DNA from: Pyrenochaeta sp. MPI-SDFR-AT-0127
Taxonomy: Eukaryota > Ascomycota > Dothideomycetes > Pleosporales > Cucurbitariaceae
Assembly: GCA_020747015.1 (NCBI GenBank)
Contig: JAGTJM010000004.1
Span: 62,001 to 126,000, forward strand
Direction: 5' to 3'
DNA length: 64,000 bases
Positions within the stretch are counted from its first letter, which is position 1, and the number at the start of each line of letters is the position of its first letter. The notes beneath the pieces are model-generated. The model worked only from the letters and a program-made list of their open reading frames with translations. It made no database searches and was not told the DNA's origin. Shown piece after piece: positions 34,223 through 44,793 of this stretch. A program made the position numbers and the translations under genes.

Positions 34223-36704
34223 ATGGGGCGACCAGATAGTACAGCGGCGCCAATTCCTGTCCACTGTGAGTACGAAGATGGGCTGCATCTGGATTCACCT
34301 CCACCACAAGTGGATGTACCACCACCACCATATACCATTGAAGACTTGACCGGGTCCTTGCCTCCGCCAGGCGATACAGCCGTCACCAGTGAGTTTTCGT
34401 CATATAGTCCCCGTTCTATGCTAATGGTACGCAGGTGACGGTCGCATTGAAATCGATCTTGATTCCCGGCTCGCCAAGACACTCGTTAAGCTCGTCCCCA
34501 AGGAAGACAAAGATCATGCGCCGCAATTGAGTCGTCGATTGACGGTGCAACGGCTATGGAGCATCCGTTTGAACATCGTCATCCAAGTTGTTGGCAGCCG
34601 CGGCGATGTGCAACCCTTCATTGCACTTGGTCAAGAGCTACAAAAGTACGGGCACCGCGTTCGGATAGCGACTCACAATGCCTTCGAGAATTTTGTTCAG
34701 GAATCGAATTTGGAGTTTTATCCCATTGGAGGTGACCCAAAAGAGCTGATGGCGTATATGGTTAAGAACCCTGGACTGATACCTTCGATGAAGAGCCTGC
34801 GGGAAGGCGACATTCAGCGAAAGCGAGAGATGATCGCAGATATCCTCAATGGATGCTGGAAATCGTGTGTCGATCCAGACCTCGAATCAAGACAACCATT
34901 TGTTGCCGATGCTATCATTGCGAACCCCCCTAGCTTTGCTCACATTCACTGTGCACAAGCATTAGGTGTACCGCTACACATGATGTTCACAATGCCGTGG
35001 AGCAGCACCAGGGCCTTTCCTCATCCATTGGCGAACTTCAAAGGAGGCGAAGTCAAGACCGCTCTCATAAATTATGCGTCATACGGCATAGTGGAGTGGC
35101 TGACGTGGCAGGGTCTCGGCGATGTGATCAACGAGTTTCGAAACTCTTTAGATCTGGAGGAAATACCTGCATCGGTCGGTCCTGTACTTGCGGCAGCACT
35201 CAAAGTACCATTCACATACTGCTGGTCACCAGCACTGGTTCCCAAACCACCTGACTGGCCTTCGCACATTGATGTTTGCGGCTTCTTCTTCCGCGATCCA
35301 CCACCCTATAACCCACCAGCAGACGTCGACGAATTCTTTCGTGCCGGCTCCACACCCATTTATATCGGCTTTGGTAGTATTGTCATAGATGATCCGGTGA
35401 AGATGACGTTACTGATCCTTGAAGCTGTTCGCACACTTGGCGTTCGCGCGATCATCTCTAAAGGGTGGAGTAACCTAGGCGAAGGCTATCAATCTAAATG
35501 CAAGGACGTTCTCTTCATCGGCGATTGTCCGCACGAGTGGCTATTCCAGCACGTCGCCGCTGTAGTACATCATGGCGGCGCCGGGACTGCTGCATGCGGG
35601 CTACGAAACGCATGCCCAACGGCCATTATTCCTTTTTTCGGCGACCAGCCATTCTGGGGCAACATGGTCGCAGCAGCGGGTGCAGGGCCGAAACCCATTC
35701 CGCACAAACTACTATCGAGTCAGAATCTGGCTGATGCAATATCCTTTTGCCTGACCCCTGAGGCAACAGCAGCAGCCCGAACCCTTTCATCACAAATGCA
35801 CAACGAGCGCGGCGTTGAAGCAGCAGTGCAATCATTTCATGCCAATCTCCCCCTTGAGAGGATGCAATGCGCAATCCTTCCAAACTCTCTCGCCTCATGG
35901 ACGTATAAGAAGGCCTCCATCCGCCTTTCCAAAATTGCCGCCCAGGTCCTGATCGAGAACGGCATCATGGTACCCTCCGACATAGAAAGCCATGAAACAT
36001 GCCCCATTAACATACACAACGATCGCTGGGACCCTATCACTGGCATGAGTGCTGCATCTATTGGTGTTGTAGGTGACATGAGCAATGCCGCAAAGAGTAT
36101 GCTAGTGGATCCTTTCACAGAGCTCAAGCGATCAAACGCCGCATCTTCGCACATCAGTGGAGCGGTAACAGCCGGTAGAATGGCCTCTACCACTGCGAAA
36201 GGCTTCTACGACTTCAACATGGCGCTTTTCAAAGGTACGATAGTTGACATCCCGCTTGCCACCGCAGAAGGATTCCGCAACGTCCCCAGGATGTACGGCG
36301 AAGAACCTAGAAATCATGGCGAAGTTACAGGCGTCGTTAGTGGCTTCCAGGTCGGCGCTAAGAATTTTGCGCATGGTATGGTCGACGGCTTTTCCGATCC
36401 TTTCAAGCAGTCATACGAGCATGGAAAAAAAGAAGGAGCATTAGGCGCCGCGAAGGGCTTTGGAAAAGGGATGGCTGGATTAATTACAAAGACCAGTAGC
36501 GCGTTGGTGGGTATCGTTGCGTATCCTGGTGATGGAATAAGCAAAAGTGTACGGCATCTGGTCAAAAGTGGGACGAGGAAGAAAATCAAGGCACATAAAT
36601 TGGTGGAGAGTGAGTGGTTGGCGAGAACGGAGGGAGCGGAGAAGGATGCTCTGAGACTTATAGAGGCATTTGACCGATTGAAAAAAGGCAAAGAAAAGGC
36701 ATGA
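34223..36704 (+). CDS. Sterol/UDP glucosyltransferase (GT1) with VPS13-like C-terminal region
   Basis: Exons 34223-34388 and 34435-36704 (46-bp intron) give 811 aa. A Pro-rich start (PPPQVDVPPPPYTIEDL) is followed by the ATG26-type glycosyltransferase N-domain (QVVGSRGDVQPFIALGQEL, about residue 105) and the nucleotide-sugar signature VHHGGAGTAACGLRNACP (about residue 434), with FFGDQPFWGNMVAAAGAGPKP. The enzyme should move glucose from UDP-glucose to a sterol or similar lipid. It lacks the PH and GRAM domains of ATG26. After about residue 610 a Gly/Lys-rich amphipathic stretch (GVVSGFQVGAKNFAHGMVDG, KKEGALGAAKGFGKGMAGLI) resembles the C-terminal lipid-associating region of VPS13 proteins. 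An upstream in-frame Met at 34,082 would add 47 residues; the shorter start is preferred. Confidence 0.92.
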
Positions 36705-38470
36705 GCAGGCTGACATAGCTCATTTCCTACTCAAATCTCCAATCTTCGGCATACACTGAACCAAGGTCGAATCCGACGGAGTATCATGTAATGTACCTTG
36801 TATCACTACAGCGATGGAGGATTTGCATAGCCACGGCGCGTATCTTAACATTTACACTAATAAAATAACAAAGAAGCAACTTCGGTTGCAAATTGTGTCA
36901 AACTATGGCCCAATTCAAGTATCTATAAGCTGAAGTCTATGAATACCTACTTACAAGGACTCAGCATACACAATTCTGCTTGCCTGATCTCCTGAGCTTC
37001 TTTTCCTATTGTTTTTATCCTACCGTTGCTTGTCGAAATCTCTTTATCTGTTGAATTAGATATATCTTCCGCATTGCTGTGCTTAAATCATCACGCAAGT
37101 TTGACAGCACTGCCACGCCCCGTTGCATAAGAGCATACTTTTAATACTGCCGTACTGCTGGGCGACTTAAGATTCATTGGGTCCTTCAGAACCGCCAAAT
37201 GATTTACCATAAGAAGATTCTTATCTTACATGGGGCGTTGGTTGTGCTTTCAAGATCCTCGACGTTGTGTGCAGCACCATGAGGGCACAAAGAGACCCTC
37301 ACCTATGATCACTGGACGAGACCGCGAACACAGTTGATATTGGTTGAAAAAACGTATAACGATACAATACCAATGCTCACAATAGAGCAGATTAACACAA
37401 CACCAACCTTGTGTACCTCTGTCGTCTATGTATGTTCAGCCTCCATTTCATGTGAAACTATAGGCTACGGTTGAGGAAAAAAGATAGTCGATATCTCTCA
37501 CTCCCCTGCGCAAAACGTTGCAGATTCATCGGCCTCTGCAGATACAAGAGCCGACGGTAAGCAGTGCGCAGATGTACGATATGAATTATGCCAGTCATCC
37601 AAGAGAGAAAACGAGCCCACACGGCGAATCAATTTTACTGTGAGTGAACAGTTTGATTGGCTATGTGAAAAGTATATGCCAGCTCGGGCTATTGCTTGTA
37701 TTTCATCATATCTTAAGGTCCAAAGATACTTGCTCTGGTTAGCCTATTCAAATGACCCTCTTTCTTCAAAGCTCCTGTGTCTGAAGATGCACTTTACAAC
37801 TGTAGCTCCACCCTGGCCATTGAAAAAAACCGTAACATCAAATCACAGGTTTTCACACATATCACAGTTGAGACCTACAGTTTCACAAGCTATGCCTTTC
37901 GTCTAGAAAGGCGTGTTCATTGGTATGAATCTTATCCACAGACGTAAGCTTTAGCAATTATGTACTTCCTCAGGAATATCGAATCGGACACACGCCAGTG
38001 CTTGTCAGAGACAGTTGGCGACCCGCATTTCAGTTTCATCGAAACAACAAATTCGTCAGTTCCATGTGGCAGCACTTGGATGCGCATTATAGCTGTTTCA
38101 GACTGAAGGGGCTTAAAGAAATGCTTGTGAGACGAGCTCGTCAGTACGCAATACGAGAACGAAGACTAGAAACTACGAGTGGCAGCGAAATCGAAATCTC
38201 GGCATTGACATTTTCATCACTCTCTCTACTAAACAAGGCGGTGCCCTTTGTAAACTCTAATTTTACAAGTATATATACATCTGTTAATTCTCGAAAACGG
38301 CCATGCTTCTGGAAACTATAGGTTGTGCATATGATAGTATACTTGGTTCCGGTTGTCTCTATGTGTACAAATCCGTGCTTGGACGGCGGCTTATGATTCC
38401 TGTTCTCAACAAGAGTCGAGGCCCTATATTCTAAACGCGAAATTCCAATGGTACTCGGCACGTCGAGATT
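36705..38470. other. Convergent intergenic region, 1.8 kb
   Basis: Between the 3' ends of the glucosyltransferase (plus) and ATP25 (minus). AT-rich; a frame of 107 aa at 37,998-38,321 has no domain. This is where a normal C-terminal half of ATP25 would lie if that gene were full length, but the ATP25 frame closes at 38,471 and I see no matching continuation. Confidence 0.5.
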
Positions 38471-39700
38471 TCATCTTGAACCGATAGTATGAAGTCTTCG
38501 GAGCTGTCTCGTTCTAACGGAATTCGAAGCAGGCGGGAAGATGTCCCCGTGTGATGACCGAGGTCGATGAAAACGTCGCGTAGATGCAGCGGTGTTGCTA
38601 GAGCCATGAGACGGGGGAGAACCCGCTCGCGGGGTGAAGGCATCCTCCCGAGCCATGCTTCCAGCATCTTCGTCACTTTCCATTTCCTCATCTAAATCCC
38701 TTATATCCTGCTCTAGCTCTTGTAACGCCTCGTCTGCGCTCTTCTCTCTCTTCTGGTGGGTCCTCAACACTCCACCCCACAGCGTCTCCAGGTCCGTCTC
38801 GGCTCGCTTCTCTTCAGTGAACATCTGAACCACAACATTGACTCCCGGTTTGACATCTCTGAAGCCTACAAACTCTTGTACATTATCTCCTGGCATATGT
38901 TTATCATCTGGGTGTGCCTCAATCTTGCCAATCGTACAGCAGATCCAACCCGTCCGAATGCCGTCGTCAATGTTTCCCTCGGGCATCGATCCGCCGACAT
39001 TGGCCAACATCCTCATTCGTTTTGCTTTCCGCCGCAACTTGATCTTCAGCTCGTTTCGCCCCAGCAGCCCAGCAGCATTCGCCTTCAGGCCATGTTCCCT
39101 TCGTAACCATCGAGCAAATCTGTCTGCTGCTACGTGTAGATGCTTCTCTGAGCGAGCTGTGGCGATGAGCATGATCAGCTTTGGACCAAGCGCTGGTGGA
39201 GGATCGAGATGCCGCAGATCGAGTAGTTGCAGATCATCGAGGCCAGCTGTAATTGATATGTATTCGAGGAGGGTTTCCAAGAGCGGTGGCGGATTTGGCG
39301 GTAAGTCTGGTACCTCGGCCGGATTCTGAGCTTGAGTAGGTATTGATGCCTGCTGCCTGAGGTACCATGGAATGGAAGTGGCCTGTATAGAGGACGTGGT
39401 TTCTCCAGTGACAACTGACGAAGGCGCGGGTTCGGTCGAGGCGTTTGTGGAATGGGTGGTCCCTGCACGCTCGCTCCTACTGTTTAAAGAATCGTACCTG
39501 GAACCGTTGGCTATGTTGTCATTCTTCTCTACCCGCCTAATGGCACAAGTGCTGAAGGCGCCTTGTATAATCCGCGATGGCGCGCATGATGATTTCACAG
39601 GGGTGCGCGATACCAAGCCATTGATAGCGCCTGATAGGAGGGAGGGTTGTCGACAGGCCTCACAGAGGTACTTTGACGAAGATGCCCGCGCAACAAACAT
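38471..39700 (-). CDS. ATP25: ATP25-like mitochondrial protein with RsfS/Iojap domain
   Basis: Single exon of 409 aa from MFVARASSSKYLCEACRQ; the frame continues 30 codons upstream to 39,790, but that segment looks less like a presequence. The N-terminus is basic and Ser-rich, as expected for mitochondrial import. The RsfS/Iojap domain lies at about residues 145-235 (LQLLDLRHLDPPPALGPKLI, HLHVAADRFARWLRREHGL), followed by the ATP25 block TGWICCTIGKIEAH and VVVQMFTEEKRAETDLETLWGG. In yeast the N-terminal part supports mitoribosome assembly and the C-terminal part stabilises the mRNA for ATP synthase subunit 9. Here the protein ends in an acidic then Ser/Arg-rich tail, with no recognisable C-terminal domain, so it is shorter than the 600-700 aa usual for the family. 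Divergent from NMD3. Confidence 0.88.
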   Translation of the reverse strand: MFVARASSSKYLCEACRQPSLLSGAINGLVSRTPVKSSCAPSRIIQGAFSTCAIRRVEKNDNIANGSRYDSLNSRSERAGTTHSTNASTEPAPSSVVTGETTSSIQATSIPWYLRQQASIPTQAQNPAEVPDLPPNPPPLLETLLEYISITAGLDDLQLLDLRHLDPPPALGPKLIMLIATARSEKHLHVAADRFARWLRREHGLKANAAGLLGRNELKIKLRRKAKRMRMLANVGGSMPEGNIDDGIRTGWICCTIGKIEAHPDDKHMPGDNVQEFVGFRDVKPGVNVVVQMFTEEKRAETDLETLWGGVLRTHQKREKSADEALQELEQDIRDLDEEMESDEDAGSMAREDAFTPRAGSPPSHGSSNTAASTRRFHRPRSSHGDIFPPASNSVRTRQLRRLHTIGSR

Positions 39701-40091
39701 GCCAAAATTTGGAAAAGCGAGGGTGAAATAGATCCACGCGTCTGGACGGGTAACTTGAGAGCAGCTTTCTGCATGGTGTCGGCAAGGCAAAGTGCCGACT
39801 CTCCGCGATCCCCTTGTGGTGGGTAGGCACGTGGTAAGGTAGGGAACGTGGAGATCACGTGGAGATAAGATAAGAGGTGGCGGGGCTCACAAGAAGGAGA
39901 TGGAAAATATTGGCGGGGTGGATTTGGCAGCAGAACATTTGCCTCCAGTTTTTCGACTTTTCAACACGACTCAATCACCACACACACATACACACATACC
40001 CCCTCTCTTCCATATACCCATATTCCCCTGGAGGGACTCGACTATTCTTTCATATACTCACCCCAGGCCCATCCGAGATACCCGTGTCAAA
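39701..40091. promoter_or_regulatory. Divergent promoter between ATP25 and NMD3
   Basis: 391 bp separate the two start codons, so a mitochondrial-translation gene and a cytosolic-ribosome export gene share one promoter region. The NMD3 leader holds a CA-rich run (ACCACACACACATACACACATAC, about 39,977-40,000). No TATA element is obvious. Confidence 0.6.
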
Positions 40092-41630
40092 ATGGAAGTC
40101 GACTCACCCCTCGCCTTCACCCCGGCGCCCAAAAACGCAGCCACAATCCTCTGCGCTGACTGCGGTGCACCTGTTGATGGGACGCTGTCTGGCGCCTTCT
40201 GCTACGACTGCATAAAGCTCAAGACGGACGTGACGGGCGGCATTCAGCGCGAAGCCATCCTGCTCATGTGCCGCGATTGCGACCGATGGCTCTCCCCTCC
40301 AACATCTTGGGTTGTCGCACACCCCGAGTCGCGAGAACTGCTGGCTCTGTGCCTGAAGAAGCTGCGAGGACTGAACAAGCTGCGCATCATCGATGCGAGT
40401 TTCATCTGGACCGAACCGCATAGCAGGAGAATAAAAGTCAAGATTACGGTGCAGAGTGAGCTCAACGAGGGCGCCATTATGCAGCAGAGTTTTGAAGTCG
40501 AGTATACACAAAACTACCAGCAATGCCCCGATTGCGCCAAGAGTTACACACACAACACATGGAGGGCTTGTGTACAGGTGCGGCAGAAAGTGCCACATAA
40601 GAGGACATTTTTGTACTTGGAGCAGTTGATCCTGAAGCATGCGGCGCACAAGGACACAATCAACATCAAGGAAGTGCACGATGGTATCGACTTCTTCTTC
40701 GCCCAGAGAAATCATGCAGCCGCCTTCTGTGACTTCCTCAAAGCCGTCATCCCTGTCAACATCAAGAAGTCTGAAGAACTGATTTCGCATGATATCCACA
40801 CCTCGACCAAAAACTACAAATTCTCCTTCTCTTGCGAGATTGTGCCAATCTGCAAAGATGACCTTGTGGTTCTCCCTATTCCGCTTGCAAAAAAGGCCGG
40901 CAACATCTCACCCCTCACGCTCTGCACGCGAATTGGCACTTCTGTTCAGCTCCTCGACCCTGCAACCCTCCAAACCGCCGATATTGCCACAGACCTCTAT
41001 TGGCGGACACCTTTCCGCCCTCTCGCAGATGTCCAAGAACTCACAGAGTTCATTGTCCTTGACATCGATCCCCTAGGAAAACAGCATGGCCGCCACTTTC
41101 TCGCCGAAGCAACTGTTGCCCGCGCCTCAGACATGGGCGCAAACGACACAACCTACTACTGCCGGACCCATCTTGGAGGGGTCTTGCACGTTGGCGATTC
41201 GGTCATGGGCTACCTCCTGAGTAACACAAACTTCAACAGCGAGCTCTTCGACGTGCTCGAGTCGAACAACAAATATGCCGCAGCAATTCCAGACGTTGTG
41301 CTGGTGAAGAAGTTCTACCAACGCTCCAAGAAGAACAAGAACAAGCGCAATTGGCGCGTTAAACGTCTGGCGCGAGAGGAAGGCGAGATGTTGCCTCGCA
41401 AGCAGGATCAGGAGAAGATGGAGCGCGACTTTGAGATGTTCTTGCAAGATGTAGAAGAGGACCAGGAGCTACGGCAGGGCATGGCACTGTACAAGGCGCA
41501 ACAGGAGCAACGACAACGGGAAGCAGATGCCATGGAGACGGAGACTGATGACGGTGAGGATGATCAGGGTCTGGAGATACCCATGGAGCAGTTGCTTGAT
41601 GATTTTGAAGATATGACCATGGAGGGCTAG
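40092..41630 (+). CDS. NMD3: 60S ribosomal export adaptor NMD3
   Basis: Single exon, 512 aa from MEVDSPLAFTP; the frame is open to 39,900 but that part is leader. The N-terminal zinc-binding region has the NMD3 Cys pairs CADCGAPV, CYDC, CRDCDRW and CPDC, and the QVRQKVPHKRTFLYLEQL segment. Next come the domain with FFFAQRNHAAAFCDFLKAVIP and the SH3/OB-like portion. The C-terminal part has the basic, nuclear-localisation-like stretch KKNKNKRNWRVKRLARE and an acidic tail with leucines (QGLEIPMEQLLDDFEDM) matching the Crm1-type export signal. NMD3 binds nascent 60S subunits in the nucleus and links them to Crm1 for export. Length is typical. Confidence 0.97.
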   Translation: MEVDSPLAFTPAPKNAATILCADCGAPVDGTLSGAFCYDCIKLKTDVTGGIQREAILLMCRDCDRWLSPPTSWVVAHPESRELLALCLKKLRGLNKLRIIDASFIWTEPHSRRIKVKITVQSELNEGAIMQQSFEVEYTQNYQQCPDCAKSYTHNTWRACVQVRQKVPHKRTFLYLEQLILKHAAHKDTINIKEVHDGIDFFFAQRNHAAAFCDFLKAVIPVNIKKSEELISHDIHTSTKNYKFSFSCEIVPICKDDLVVLPIPLAKKAGNISPLTLCTRIGTSVQLLDPATLQTADIATDLYWRTPFRPLADVQELTEFIVLDIDPLGKQHGRHFLAEATVARASDMGANDTTYYCRTHLGGVLHVGDSVMGYLLSNTNFNSELFDVLESNNKYAAAIPDVVLVKKFYQRSKKNKNKRNWRVKRLAREEGEMLPRKQDQEKMERDFEMFLQDVEEDQELRQGMALYKAQQEQRQREADAMETETDDGEDDQGLEIPMEQLLDDFEDMTMEG

Positions 41631-42862
41631 GTAAGTTAGGTTAGGGTCACGAGTGGTTAGCATTTCTCGGTCGGTCTGCTGCATTGCATTGTGAGGCGTT
41701 GGGTCTAGGAAAATGGAACCAATGATGTCCTGAACGAGGAAGATTATGACTGGTGTTCGCCAGGTCTTTTGATTGAAATTATTATGTCCACTTCGACTTG
41801 GGATTCTACTATTATCCTCCTTTTGACCAGGATAGAAATCGCTCTCGTCCGCTTCTCGGCATATCGTCTGAGTCTATGTGCCTAATGGGGCTGTAATGAC
41901 AATTAGCTAGCCCAGACTACTGTGCTTACTCTCCTTGTGCCAGTGCAATGCATGTTGCAATGCCTGCCTCATATCTTCGCCCCGACCCCCGCTCTCTTTC
42001 GTCCCTGTCGATGCACAGATGATTTCCACGCGCACGGCCTGCGCTTGTCGGCCAGCATGCATGTCACCAGTGCCTTATGATCTTCGAACGAGCCCAGGGC
42101 AATGGCTCACCTGCTTCATCGAGCCAAAGACTCTGCACCATCCCACTGCGTTGCGGGGTCAAACGTGCTAACACGTGCATTCGTTGCAACACCATTCAGG
42201 GTCCGGCGCAGACATGTGCCAGCTGTTGACAGTGATCGACCGCGTTCGCGCTTGATACGAACTGCGCGCCACACCTGGATAAGCGCACTAAGCCTTCATC
42301 CGCAAACTTTAGTGGCTTCGTTTAGGAAAATGTAATCGCCACAGACCTGCGAGGTATCTGAAAGGTGCATCTTTGCGATTTAACGTTGGCTAGGGCGTCG
42401 CACCATTGGGACCATGGCGGAAATCAGCCCTCAGGCCACAGCCCCAACCCGTCTCTGGTCTCTCCCCGAACGGCTTTCAACCCACATTCGACAAGACTGC
42501 CAATCTCATCGCCGGCTGTTTCGCCAACATGGGCTCGCCTGTTGCCGAAGTCCCAAAGCCCTGACATGTTGCTGAGGAACACCCAGACGATCCCTGGATT
42601 TACCCGCGATCCCTCCGAGTCATGCACCACACGTTTGACTAGAGCATGCATGTGCCTTGTGAAAGTTTGGTGTAAAGGCGAAACGCTCGACAGTTGGCGA
42701 GCCGGATAACGCTGCTTCTTTTGAGGCGTCCTCGGATGCTTTCCTTCAACCATACTCACATTCCACGGCACCTTTTGATCCTAAATGCTGCTCCACTGCG
42801 GATACCGACACTCGTCACCTCGACATTCTCCTTGAAAAACTGTATTGGGCAACTCGCACACC
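41631..42862. other. Intergenic: NMD3 3' end and receptor promoter
   Basis: No gene recognised. Overlapping frames at 42,365-42,771 on both strands have no domain. Confidence 0.55.
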
Positions 42863-44183
42863 ATGTCTGACCAATTTGCTCCCATCATCTTCGACATGGT
42901 GAACAACCCCCCCGACCCAAATGAACCCTTACCTCTAGCCAACCATAAGGCCACCATGTTTGGAGTCACCATACCATTCCATGTGAGTGCAGTGAACCGG
43001 GAGCCGGCGTGTTTTTTGGTCCTCAATATACTTACAGTGGTAGATACTAAGTTGGATCGTCGTTGGTTTCCGCCTTCATACGCGCCTGCGCGTCGTTCGT
43101 GAGCCAGGATGGGACGATTTTTTCGTCGTGCTAGCAGCCCTACTCAACCTTGTTTCCGTCATTGCTTTTCTTGGAGGTAACCTGGCCAAATTATCACGCT
43201 TACCACCACTAGACTGAACCACTACAGGCACCAGAGATGGCTTCGGTCACCACCTCATCTACGTTCTCCCAACTCTCCCGCAAACTATGCTGTGGCTTTA
43301 CATAACGAGTGCTGCGTACCATACAACTACCGCCCTCATCAAAGTCTCATTGCTTTGCCAGTATCTTCGCATCTTTCGAGAAGGACTCCGCCGCAAAGTA
43401 TGCTTTATCCTCCTGGCTTCCATTGTCCTGTGGGGCTTAGCCTTTTCCTTCATGGCATGGGTGCCGTGCTTTCCAGTCTCTGGCTACTGGAACAGGATGC
43501 AAGTTCCGCCGCCCAAGTGCTACGGATTCGGCTACAGAACAATCCACGAGGCAAAGACTATCATCTTGGCATTTGCTGGTACCAACATGTTTTTCGACAT
43601 TGCAGTCTTTGCTGTTCCTCTCACTGAGTACTTCAGGCCAGGTCTGATGAGGAAGCAAATTCTTGCCATGACGGGACTTTTTTCTCTAGGGTCAATGCAA
43701 GTAATGAACGCAAACTTACGAGGTTTCATGTCTAATGAGTCATATAGCGTCGTCTTGATGGCTGTCCTTCGATTATGGGCCACTTGGAAAAATAGCAAAA
43801 CTGCGCGCCAAAGCTTTGACTTCACATGGTGGTACCCCGAAGTCTTGATCATTTCATGTCTTGAGGTCGACTTCGCCATCATGTGCGCATCAATGCCCAT
43901 TTTCTGGCCAGCCGTAGTTGCCTCATGGAGCCAGATTTTCGTCACAAAAGAAGTGCATGTTACACACCATCAACGTCTTGATAACAACAGCGCAGATTAC
44001 TTTGAGATGAACAGGCAAAATTCGTTGCGGAGCACTGCCAGTACAGAAGGCCTGACTAAAGTCAGGTCTCAAGAGCAGGAGTCGTTCTACAATATTTTCA
44101 ACTCGGACTCGGGTAAAGGCACAAGTGCTGGGATCACGCAGGTGGAGGTCCAATCTTATGCCAAAAAGCCGCGCATGTTGTAG
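42863..44183 (+). CDS. PTH11-like seven-helix membrane protein (fungal rhodopsin-like domain)
   Basis: Exons 42863-42982, 43044-43176 and 43228-44183 (introns 61 and 51 bp) give 402 aa. The hallmarks of the fungal rhodopsin-like domain are visible: WIVVGFRLHTRLRVVREPGWDD, then LGGTRDGFGHHLIYV, then TTALIKVSLLCQYLRIFR, SGYWN, FDIAVFAVPL and LEVDFAIMCASMPIFWP, with seven expected helices and no CFEM domain. The cytosolic tail has about 100 residues with many Ser. PTH11 is a receptor for surface cues in rice-blast fungus, but most family members are of unknown function. A 57-nt segment at 43,691-43,747 is in frame and stop-free yet interrupts the conserved GLFSLG-VVL stretch, so it may be a third intron with a weak GTCAAT donor; the protein would then be 383 aa. 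Confidence 0.87.
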
Positions 44184-44793
44184 AAATATATTCCAAGCAT
44201 TCTGGCCCGCCCTTTGTCTTTTGTATTGGGTGAACACATGCGGGGATTCAATGCAACACATGTGTGATGCACTTTCGCCACATGTATGTTCCGAAGCCTA
44301 ATACCATATTAGGTTGGGACAGAATGTGCCTCTGAATCCTTCACCATGATCGTGATTTTGCACTGACCACCTAGTGTTCATGGGTGAGCTGCAGCTGAAA
44401 CACAATCTCCATTCTGCATACGCCTTTGCTGCAAGAATATCGCGCCATGATGCCCGACCTCGATACTGATCTTCTTCCTACATGCTTGTTTCTTCATCTA
44501 ATTGTCCCTATTGGGCTGCATCTACCCACAAAACATAAAATGGGGTATATTATCTTAATGGGCCACAAAGCAACCTGTGTTCCATGCTCCTGTAAGATGT
44601 TCGTACATGAGTGGTTGACGAAGCGAGTCAAACCCTGGTTCGTGCAATGTGAATCCCGTTCCATCGGATTTCAAAGTGCATGAATTCCGCCTTGCCTTTC
44701 AATCCCCAGGAATCTGTGCGATGTCTTCCATCCTTGGGATTCGCACCTTCTTGCTGTCAATTCCTCCGGTTGGAACGCCAAACCACTACAGCC
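44184..44793. other. Intergenic: regulator promoter
   Basis: Short spacer between the receptor and the co-oriented Zn2Cys6 gene. Nothing specific recognised. Confidence 0.55.

Noticed and set aside
39700..39790. Longer ATP25 start at 39,790
   Set aside because: It adds 30 residues with acidic and mixed composition before the Met that begins a better mitochondrial presequence; not excluded.
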